Assembly (NCBI GenBank): GCA_965198995.1
Contig: CBDAQG010000002.1
Span: 2,914,001-2,978,000 of the forward strand
Direction: 5' to 3'
Source: CAXMMR01 sp965198995
GTDB taxonomy: Bacteria > Pseudomonadota > Alphaproteobacteria > Acetobacterales > Acetobacteraceae
DNA: 64,000 bases
Position numbers and translations under genes: made by a program. A model generated the notes under the pieces. That model was not told where the DNA came from, did no database searches, and saw nothing but the letters and a program-made list of their open reading frames with translations. This document shows, piece by piece, positions 9,310-16,563 of the stretch; position 1 is the stretch's first letter, and each line of letters opens with the position of its first letter.

Positions 9310-9335
9310 GTCACGCTTTGTCAGCTTGCCGTCAG
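9310..9335 (+). promoter_or_regulatory. Direct-repeat operator upstream of receptor 2
   Basis: GTCAC at 9310 is followed by GTCAG at 9320 and GTCAG at 9331, the last two forming GTCAG-N6-GTCAG as at 6327 and 6395. It ends 39 bp before the chosen start of the receptor. The rest of the gap 9078-9374 holds nothing else I recognise. No such pair was found in front of receptor 1. Confidence 0.5.
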
Positions 9336-9374
9336 CTTATGCACGGACCGGCATACAGTGGTCTTGGATGGTCG

Positions 9375-11627
9375 ATGACGATGAACAGAGCGAGTTTGTA
9401 TACGGGCGCTGTCCTGGCCGGCTTGGCAGTGGCCGCGGTCGGCAAACCGGCGAACGGCCAGACGGCCACCGATCTCGGCAATGTCGACGTCAATGGCGCC
9501 AATGCGGCGAGCTCGTCGCAGGCCGTCGGTCCCGTGGTGCCGACCACCGCCTCGCAGTTCGCGCCAAGCCGTCCGTCGCTTAACCAGGAGCAGCCGCAGA
9601 GCACGATCTCGTCGGACGCGATACAGAAGCTTGCAGTCCCCACCGCGGACTACGACGACCTGGTAACGCTCACGCCGTCGGCGATGAACATCAATCCCGC
9701 CGGCCCCGGCCTGCAACAGGATTTCGGTCAAAGCATCCGCGGCCTGCAATACATCGAGTTCTCGACCCTGTTCGACGGCATCGAAATACCGGGCTTTCCC
9801 TACAACCTCTCGCCACAGACCGGCATCTACTTCCTTGGTCGCGACTTCGGATCGGTGACGGTCAATCGCGGACCGGGAACGGCGTCTGCCGTCGGTGAAG
9901 CAACCTTCGGCGGCTACCTCGACCTGCGCTCGCCAACCCTCTCGGCGAGCCCGGTCGTCAATCCGTATGCGACGTTTGGCTCTTTCGGCACCAAGTTCTA
10001 CGGCGTCGAGGGACAGACCGGTGACATTGCCCAACTCGGTGATGGCCGCGCGTTGCTCGATATCACGCGCGAGGAGGCGCGTGGCGCCGATACCGGGCTC
10101 GGCACCGAACGACGCAACCTGTTCTTCAAATACGACCAGCCCGTCGGCAGCAGCACCGTCGTCACCCTCCTGGTCAACACCGACAACACCGACACCAAGA
10201 CGCCCTACGGCACGTCGCTGGCAAACCTCGATCTTCATGGCCGCAACTACTCGCTCAACAGCGATCCGACATCACAGACGTCGAACGACTACGACCGCGA
10301 CAATTACACCACCGACTTCGAGTATCTCGGTGTGAAGTCGGACCTGGGCGCAGGCTGGACGATAGACGACAAGATCTACACGACTGCCTATTACCAGCGC
10401 GACCGACACGGTGAAGACCCGGGCGGCACTGCGTCGAACCTCGGTGTCGGCACCAATCTGGGTGAACCGATTTATGTTGGCGGCACCGCGGTGAACGTCA
10501 GCAACGACGTGCCGGGATTTGCAAACCAGAATGATTTCCGCGATTACGGCAATCTGCTGAACATCACCAAGGACGTCTCCTTCGGCCAGTTCCGCACCGG
10601 CTTCTGGGCTGACGGGCAGGTGTTCCATACCAAGACCTACACCGTCGATTTCAGCCGCGACGCCGTCGCTTACACCACCACGCCCGGCGGCAATCCCTAC
10701 ATCTCGCTCTACCAATCGACATTGACCGTAGTCCAGCCTTACGCCGAGTTCGCCTGGAAGCCGCTGTCCAACGTCACGCTTGATGGTGGCGTGAAGTACA
10801 GCGCCGTCACGCGCACGTTGAATGGCCCGGTCGGGCTGAGCGGTGTCGCGACGGATGATCACCAGGCCTACAACAAGCCGCTGCCGGCGTTCTCCGGCAA
10901 TTGGCGCATCCGACATGATCTGTCGATCTTCGCCCAGGCCGCGGAAGGTTACCTCACGCCCGAGCTCAATCTGTTCTCGACCACCAATGTCGCCTCAGTG
11001 CAGCCTTCAACAAGCTGGAGCTACCAGGTCGGCACCGTCTTCCAGCGCCCTTGGCTGACGCTTGGCGCCGACCTCTACCAGGTCGACTTCAACAACATTA
11101 TCGTGGGCAACACCGTCGGCACCTTTACAACCTTCACAAACCGCGGAAGCGCGACCTTCAAAGGCATCGAGCTTGAAGGGACCGTGCGTCTTGGCCGCGG
11201 CTTTGCCGTCTACGGCAATGGCACGCTGAACGACAGTACGTATGCGAGCAACGGCAACAACCTCGCTCAAACGCCGCGCCGCACCGCCGCCGCTGCCCTG
11301 CTCTACGACCACGGCAACGTCGTGCGCGATCAGGACGAGGTTTTCAGCAACCTCGTTTTCAAGGCGGTCGGACCGCAATACGGCGTCGACACCCAGGTGA
11401 TCGGCCAGCACGACCAGTTTCCAATCAAGACTTACACGCAAGTGGATTTCAGCCTCGGCTACGTGCTTCCCGCCTTCAAGCGTCGCGTCAAGATCAGCAT
11501 GAACGCAACAAATCTGCTCGATCGGCAAAGCCTGACTGGCTTTGCCGCCTCGACCCTTGAGGGTCAGCCGCTTTACTGGGTTCAGGCAGGGCGCGGCGTG
11601 TTCTTTTCGATCTCCGCCTATCTATGA
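9375..11627 (+). CDS. TonB-dependent outer-membrane receptor (paralogue 2)
   Basis: 750 residues from the ATG at 9375. The open frame begins earlier (9180), but only the later start gives a sensible signal peptide (residues 1-27, ending KPANGQ) and leaves the GTCAG operator non-coding. The plug domain carries LTPSAMNINPAGPGLQQDFG and SIRGLQY, and the barrel closes with a terminal strand ending in Phe-rich residues (GVFFSISAYL). It parallels receptor 1 along its whole length, including TPYGTSLANLDLHGRNYSLN. It is the last gene of the regulator-kinase-TonB run and probably a target of that regulator; the ligand is unknown. Confidence 0.93.
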   Translation: MTMNRASLYTGAVLAGLAVAAVGKPANGQTATDLGNVDVNGANAASSSQAVGPVVPTTASQFAPSRPSLNQEQPQSTISSDAIQKLAVPTADYDDLVTLTPSAMNINPAGPGLQQDFGQSIRGLQYIEFSTLFDGIEIPGFPYNLSPQTGIYFLGRDFGSVTVNRGPGTASAVGEATFGGYLDLRSPTLSASPVVNPYATFGSFGTKFYGVEGQTGDIAQLGDGRALLDITREEARGADTGLGTERRNLFFKYDQPVGSSTVVTLLVNTDNTDTKTPYGTSLANLDLHGRNYSLNSDPTSQTSNDYDRDNYTTDFEYLGVKSDLGAGWTIDDKIYTTAYYQRDRHGEDPGGTASNLGVGTNLGEPIYVGGTAVNVSNDVPGFANQNDFRDYGNLLNITKDVSFGQFRTGFWADGQVFHTKTYTVDFSRDAVAYTTTPGGNPYISLYQSTLTVVQPYAEFAWKPLSNVTLDGGVKYSAVTRTLNGPVGLSGVATDDHQAYNKPLPAFSGNWRIRHDLSIFAQAAEGYLTPELNLFSTTNVASVQPSTSWSYQVGTVFQRPWLTLGADLYQVDFNNIIVGNTVGTFTTFTNRGSATFKGIELEGTVRLGRGFAVYGNGTLNDSTYASNGNNLAQTPRRTAAAALLYDHGNVVRDQDEVFSNLVFKAVGPQYGVDTQVIGQHDQFPIKTYTQVDFSLGYVLPAFKRRVKISMNATNLLDRQSLTGFAASTLEGQPLYWVQAGRGVFFSISAYL

Positions 11628-11664
11628 GGCTCGAAACATGAAGCTTCAGACTGAGGACCACCCA

Positions 11665-11890
11665 TGGAGCGCGCCTGCTTCTCGGCGCTCTCGGCCTGCA
11701 GGTTGCCGATGACCTGCGCGGTCCAGACGCCAAGCTTGAGGCGCGGCTGGACCGCGCGCATAGCCAAATGCCGTCTGGCCCGAGCGCAACACCCGGCGCA
11801 CCGTGCGGACGAGGTTGAACCCCCGGGTAATCTGCTTGATCGACTTGCCATCGACGAGGCGCGCCCGCCCGCCTTCGGGTCTCCGGCATG
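11665..11890 (-). pseudogene. Decayed fragment of an IS21-family istA
   Basis: The minus strand encodes LVDGKSIKQITRGFNLVRTV, RRVLRSGQTAFGYAR and, after a frame change, QPRLKLGVWT. This matches the N-terminal helix-turn-helix region of IstA in the full IS21 element at 40.4 kb (LVQGKSIKAICRELRVSRKV, then MPRLGAWRDELDKL). The reading frame is broken and the rest of the transposase is absent. It fills most of the gap between receptor 2 and the cyclase. Confidence 0.65.
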
Positions 11891-12071
11891 GCGTCGATGG
11901 GGTGGCGCCCGTGCGCCGCGGTCAAACGGCGGCGAGCTGTCGACTGCCGCGTGCTTGGGGGTCTCGGTTGAATGATCAGCCAACTTGAACATGCCATTGG
12001 GGCGACGGCGATTAAGACTTGTTTAACCAACCTGCGGCAAACTCGGTGTCGGGTTTACGGAAGGGTTGAGC

Positions 12072-13670
12072 ATGCTGCCAGGCGCCGGGCAGGCGCGGGT
12101 GATACCGCCGGGTCGGAAGGCGACCGCGGGTTGGTGGTTCGCGCCGCTCGGTCTTGTCATCTGCGTCGGCATGCTGTGCCTGAGCGGCTTCATCGCCATG
12201 CAGGCTCGGCAGCACGCCTGGGATGCCGCAGCGCAGTCATCTGCCAACCTGACGACAACTCTCGAGCGGGACATCTCCCGCAACGTTGCCATCTACGACC
12301 TGTCGCTCAGGGGCGTGATCGAGAACCTGGCCAAGCCCGGGATTTGGCAGGCCTCGCCCGAGGTCCGGCAAGCGGCGCTGTTCGACCGCTCGGCGGCTGC
12401 AGAAGATCTCGGCGCGATCTTGGTCCTGGATGCACTCGGCAACGTCAGGTTCGACTCGCGTGCCTGGCCCCCGCGGACGGGCAACTACGCCGATCGCGAC
12501 TACTTCAAATCGCAACGTGACCAGCCCGATCTCGGCCTCTACATCAGCGGGCCCGTCCGCGGTCGTCTGACCGGGCAGCGTCAGCTCGTCTTAACCCGCC
12601 GCATCGTGACGGCGGATGGTCGCTTCGACGGCGTAGTGCTTGGCACGATGGAGATGTCCTTTTTCCAGGAGCTCTTCCAGGAGCTCTATGTCGGGCGACG
12701 TGGGTCGATATCGCTGGTCAGTGCCGACGGCCACATCGCCGCCCGCTACCCGTTCGTCGCCAAAGACATCGACATGGACGTGAGCGAAAGCGCCAACTTC
12801 GATCTTAGTCGGCGAGCCAAGGTCGGTTCATTCGTGCGCAATGCCTACACTGACGGCGTCAGGCGTCTGTTCGCCTACCGTCATGTCGGCGACTATCCGT
12901 TCATCGTGTTCGTCGGCGTGGCGGTCGACGACATCTTTCAGGCCTGGCGCGCGAAAACCATGATTATCACCGTGGCGCTGCTGGTGCTGTCAGCCGTCAC
13001 GATGGCGCTCAGCCTGCTGGTGCGTCGTGAGCTGATCTTGAGGTCGGCGGCAGAGGCGCGGCTTGCCGAGTCCGCTCGCGTGCTGGCGGGCATGGCGCAG
13101 ACCGACGGCCTGACGGGCTTGGCCAATCGTCGGCGTTTCGACCAGGCTCTGGAGACTGAGTATCGGCGTGGCAAACGCGACGACTGGCAGGTGTCGCTCC
13201 TGATTGTCGACGTCGACTTCTTCAAGGGCTTCAACGACGAGTATGGCCACCAGGCGGGAGACGCCGCCTTGCGTTCTGTTGCCGACTGCATCAGCCGCTC
13301 AGCGCTTCGCCCGGCGGACCTCGGCGCCCGCTACGGCGGAGAGGAGTTCGCCGTCATCCTGCCGAGCACGGATCGGCAGGGAGCGGAGTTAATCGGTCAG
13401 CGCCTTCGAGAAGCGGTGGCCAGCCTCGCCATCCCGCACTGCAAGTCTCCCCATGGCGTGCTAACCCTCAGCGTGGGGGTCGCCACGACGCACCCGCTGC
13501 GCCTGCCGGCAAAGCTCCCGGCGGACCTGATCAGAGAGGCGGACCTGGCACTGTATCACGCAAAAGCCCTCGGTCGTAACCGCGTCGTGGCGGGCACGGT
13601 GCAGGACGGACCGCAAAGACCGTTAGTACCTGGTTGCTCCGTTACCCAGACGACGGAGGTCGGCGCATAG
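12072..13670 (+). CDS. Membrane-bound diguanylate cyclase with periplasmic sensor
   Basis: 532 residues from the ATG at 12072, which has a well-placed GGAAGGG; a TTG at 12066 overlaps that site and is less likely. Transmembrane segments at about 22-42 and 296-317 flank a periplasmic CACHE-like region (residues about 45-290, with SRNVAIYDLSLRGVIENLAK). The C-terminal GGDEF domain has an intact active-site variant GGEEF at 422-426 and an inhibitory-site motif RPAD five residues before it, as in PleD. It should make c-di-GMP from GTP, with product inhibition, in response to an external small molecule. No operon partner: it is flanked by two transposase remnants. Confidence 0.92.
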   Translation: MLPGAGQARVIPPGRKATAGWWFAPLGLVICVGMLCLSGFIAMQARQHAWDAAAQSSANLTTTLERDISRNVAIYDLSLRGVIENLAKPGIWQASPEVRQAALFDRSAAAEDLGAILVLDALGNVRFDSRAWPPRTGNYADRDYFKSQRDQPDLGLYISGPVRGRLTGQRQLVLTRRIVTADGRFDGVVLGTMEMSFFQELFQELYVGRRGSISLVSADGHIAARYPFVAKDIDMDVSESANFDLSRRAKVGSFVRNAYTDGVRRLFAYRHVGDYPFIVFVGVAVDDIFQAWRAKTMIITVALLVLSAVTMALSLLVRRELILRSAAEARLAESARVLAGMAQTDGLTGLANRRRFDQALETEYRRGKRDDWQVSLLIVDVDFFKGFNDEYGHQAGDAALRSVADCISRSALRPADLGARYGGEEFAVILPSTDRQGAELIGQRLREAVASLAIPHCKSPHGVLTLSVGVATTHPLRLPAKLPADLIREADLALYHAKALGRNRVVAGTVQDGPQRPLVPGCSVTQTTEVGA

Positions 13671-13853
13671 CCTAACGGTGATCTGGTCTCCAACAGGCGC
13701 TGTATGGCCTGGTCACGCTACTCGATTTGCATCCGCCAAAAACCTCACACTCGGATTAGCTCGAGCACGATCTGACCGATCCCACTCGAAAGTCCTTGCC
13801 GAATGCGGCGCGAGCTTGATCGACCACGCTGGCTGGGTAGGAGACCAGCATGA

Positions 13854-14236
13854 ATGTCTCAGACCCTCTCACAGGATCTCCGCTCCCGCGTGATCGCCGC
13901 GTTGGCTGGCGGCCTCGCGCAACGCCGCCGCCAAGCGCTGTGGCGTCGGCACCGCCACGGCCACACGGTGGGTGTGCGAGCGGCACACATCGCCGGCGAG
14001 CAGGAACGACCCGACGTTGCCGCGCGGCCACCATCGGCGCTGGGGGCGCGGCGCTCCGCCACCTGCCGCCCTACTCGCCAGACTTCAACCCGATCGAGAA
14101 CGCATCCGCGACGCTCAAGGCACTGCTGCGCAAGGCAGCGGCTGGGACAATCGACGATCTCTGCAAGGCTGGTCGCGATGCGCTGCCAGAGCTGCACAGC
14201 CATGGCACCGCAAGCGAGCTAGCAGACGCCAACTAA
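13854..14236 (+). pseudogene. IS630-family transposase remnant, internally deleted
   Basis: The 5' part encodes MSQTLSQDLRSRVIAALAGG, the usual N-terminus and helix-turn-helix start of IS630-type transposases. After a frameshift, another frame encodes the C-terminal catalytic region LRHLPPYSPDFNPIENA followed by TLKALLRKAA, which carries the last catalytic Glu. Most of the DDE core between them is missing. No convincing terminal repeats were seen. The 183 bp before it (13671-13853) show nothing recognisable. Confidence 0.75.
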
Positions 14237-14361
14237 CGCTTCTAGGACACTGACGAGCTACTTAGGCATCATCGTCTCGCCACTGTTTATCAATCGTTAA
14301 CAGAACGAGCCCACTATCCCCTGGGTCGACCCGAGCGGTCACATCCACCATTGGGGGCCTC

Positions 14362-15744
14362 ATGAGTGTTCATAATCCACGCGAAAGCGTTGCACTCGGC
14401 CCGAGGGCGGATGCTGATCCACTGACAGGCCTGCCCACGCGTCATCACTTGATGGAAGAACTTACCAAGCTGTTCGAAGCGCGTGCGTCACCGGGTCTCA
14501 TCCTCATCGATCTAGATCGCTTTAAATCCGCAAACGCCGGATTTGGTCCCCACGTCGGGGATGGCCTACTCTGCCGAGTGGCACAACGGCTTCTTGGTCT
14601 GACAAAGCATGCTGCGATGTTGGCTCGGGTTGACGGCGACGGCTTCGGCGTTCTCTTAGCGGACGGCGGAACCGCGCTTGAGACAGCTGAGCGCGTCGTT
14701 GAATACCTAGGGCGGCCGTTTGCAGTCCACGGTCACTCTTTAGCGTTGAGTGCCAGCGTCGGTGTAGCCTTAGCTCCCGAGGACGGCACGACTGTCTCAG
14801 CCCTGTTTCACAATGCTGACCTCGCGCTGCATCAGGCAGAGCATGACGGACGAAACCGGGTGAGGCGGTTTGATCCGGTGATGCAGACCCGTGCTCTTCA
14901 TCGCCGGTCTCTTGAGGTGGATCTGCGAGCTGCTCTCGCCCTGCAACAAGCTGAATTGCGTCGTGCGCTGGTTTCAGATCAGTTTGAGGTTTACTATCAG
15001 CCTCAGGTCAATCTCGCAGATCGTGGCTTGGTCGGCTTTGAGGCTTTACTGCGTTGGCGGCATCCTACGCGCGGTTTGGTGTCGCCAATGGAGTTCATTC
15101 CGATCGCCGAGGAAATTGGCCTTATCGAGCTATTAGGCGACTGGGTCATGCGGGTCGCTTGTCGTGACGCTGCGCAATGGCCCCTGCAGCACGGCGGCGC
15201 ACCTATCAGTGTTGCAGTGAATGTCTCTCCACTGCAATTCCGCGAGGGAGCTGCTTTGCTGAGAGTTGTAAGAAGTGCTTTAGACGATTCTCGCCTTGAT
15301 CCTGGTAGGCTGGAGCTTGAGGTGACTGAGAGTGCTCTTGCATTTGACGCCGCTGAGCTTCTAGCGTCGATCAAGCGACTCGGCTGTGTATTGGCACTTG
15401 ACGATTTTGGTACTGGCTATTCGTCCCTTGGTCGATTGCGCGACCTACCATTCGACCGAATCAAAATCGACCGCAGCTTCATGCGCGATCTAGACGAAGG
15501 GGTTTCTCAAGGTGTTCGTCGAAGTGCCCTGTGGATGGTTCGTGCGATCGCATCTTTGGGAGATGGGCTGGGCTTAACGACGATCGTCGAAGGCATTGAG
15601 ACAGAGCAGCAAGCGACGCTTGCTTTCGGCGCCGGCTGCGTCGAAATGCAAGGCTTTCTGATAAGTCCGGCGATGCCCTCAGATCAAGTAGCCGACTTCA
15701 TCGACGGTATGAACGAGAAGGCAAGGAAGCCCACATATGCCTGA
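14362..15744 (+). CDS. c-di-GMP phosphodiesterase (degenerate GGDEF + EAL)
   Basis: 460 residues. The N-terminal GGDEF domain (about 18-180) keeps ADPLTGLPTR but has DGDGF in place of GG(D/E)EF at about 92-96, so it should not make c-di-GMP and may bind GTP as an allosteric domain. The EAL domain (about 200-455) is intact: EALLRW at about 227, NVSPLQF, the ELEVTES Glu motif, DDFGTGYSS, KIDRSF and EGIET. Predicted reaction: c-di-GMP to pGpG. The gene overlaps the BLUF gene downstream by 8 bp, implying coupled translation and light control of this enzyme. There is no membrane segment, so it is cytoplasmic. Confidence 0.92.
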   Translation: MSVHNPRESVALGPRADADPLTGLPTRHHLMEELTKLFEARASPGLILIDLDRFKSANAGFGPHVGDGLLCRVAQRLLGLTKHAAMLARVDGDGFGVLLADGGTALETAERVVEYLGRPFAVHGHSLALSASVGVALAPEDGTTVSALFHNADLALHQAEHDGRNRVRRFDPVMQTRALHRRSLEVDLRAALALQQAELRRALVSDQFEVYYQPQVNLADRGLVGFEALLRWRHPTRGLVSPMEFIPIAEEIGLIELLGDWVMRVACRDAAQWPLQHGGAPISVAVNVSPLQFREGAALLRVVRSALDDSRLDPGRLELEVTESALAFDAAELLASIKRLGCVLALDDFGTGYSSLGRLRDLPFDRIKIDRSFMRDLDEGVSQGVRRSALWMVRAIASLGDGLGLTTIVEGIETEQQATLAFGAGCVEMQGFLISPAMPSDQVADFIDGMNEKARKPTYA

Positions 15745-16189
15745 GCAACTGCATACGATCTCCTACATCAGTCGGAATGTAATTCCTTACCAGGATCTGG
15801 TCACGTTGGAGCAGGAGATCAAAGCGATCCTGATGATCTCACGTAGAAATAACGAGCAACAAGGTATCACGGGAGCTTTGTTATATAGTGCAGGCTTCTT
15901 CGCCCAAGTGCTAGAAGGCCCGCTCGGCGAAATCGAGACTACGTTTGAGCGCGTCCAGCTCGACCCGCGGCACCGCGATGTGACTGTCCTGCAATATCAT
16001 CCTCTCGACCGACGGAGTTTCGGTGAATGGTCGATGGCTTTTGCGGGAATCGATCCGAGTACGGCTGGATGTGGAGGATTTAATGAAGCTATAGTTGATC
16101 CTAGTAAGATCGTCGCCGACAGAGACGGACTGGACGTTATCGCGGTTCTCCGTGATCTTATCGCCAGGCACGAGGTACACCATGTCTGA
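15737..16189 (+). CDS. BLUF-domain blue-light sensor
   Basis: 150 residues, essentially a single BLUF domain (residues about 5-100) plus a short tail. The FAD-binding and photocycle residues align with AppA: Y10 (ISYISR), N39 (SRRNNEQQGITG) and Q57 (FFAQVLEG), followed by DPRHRDVTV and FGEWSMAF with the Trp/Met region. BLUF proteins sense blue light by a hydrogen-bond switch around flavin and act through a partner. Here the overlapping upstream gene is an EAL phosphodiesterase, so the partner is probably encoded in cis as a separate chain rather than fused, as in BlrP1 or YcgF. Confidence 0.93.
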   Translation: MPEQLHTISYISRNVIPYQDLVTLEQEIKAILMISRRNNEQQGITGALLYSAGFFAQVLEGPLGEIETTFERVQLDPRHRDVTVLQYHPLDRRSFGEWSMAFAGIDPSTAGCGGFNEAIVDPSKIVADRDGLDVIAVLRDLIARHEVHHV

Positions 16190-16563
16190 TGTTGTGAGCG
16201 AACATGCGGATAGAGCTTGCTCCTTCCTGGTTTACTCTGGAACCGTGAGGGTGCGCAGTTTACCGGAAACTGATCAAAGACCGTTCGGCTAACAATATCA
16301 TCAAAGGCGGGGCAGAGAACTCTCTCTTATACAGCGGCAGACCCGTGAACCATCGCTTCAAAGGTGAGCGGACAGTAAGGCTAAAGACGTCTCAGAACGT
16401 CCTCAATAATCCCGTAGGATCTCCGAAGATCTAACATTGGTCATCGTTTCTTGCAAAGAATTACTGCGAGCCTGAAAGCCCTTGTCATCTATGCGACAAT
16501 CGGAGTTGGTTCTGAGGGCATCGCAGATGACCGGCGGCTGACAGCGCAACTCACGCCGCTATC
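16190..16563. other. Intergenic stretch with no recognisable feature
   Basis: This 374-bp gap between the BLUF gene and the convergent PAS-GGDEF-EAL gene is visibly less GC-rich than the surroundings. I see no open frame with a recognisable product and no clear terminator hairpin. Confidence 0.5.

Noticed and set aside
9180..9374. Upstream extension of the second TonB receptor from 9180.
   Set aside because: It would place 65 residues without a secretion signal before the real signal peptide and would make the GTCAG repeats coding.
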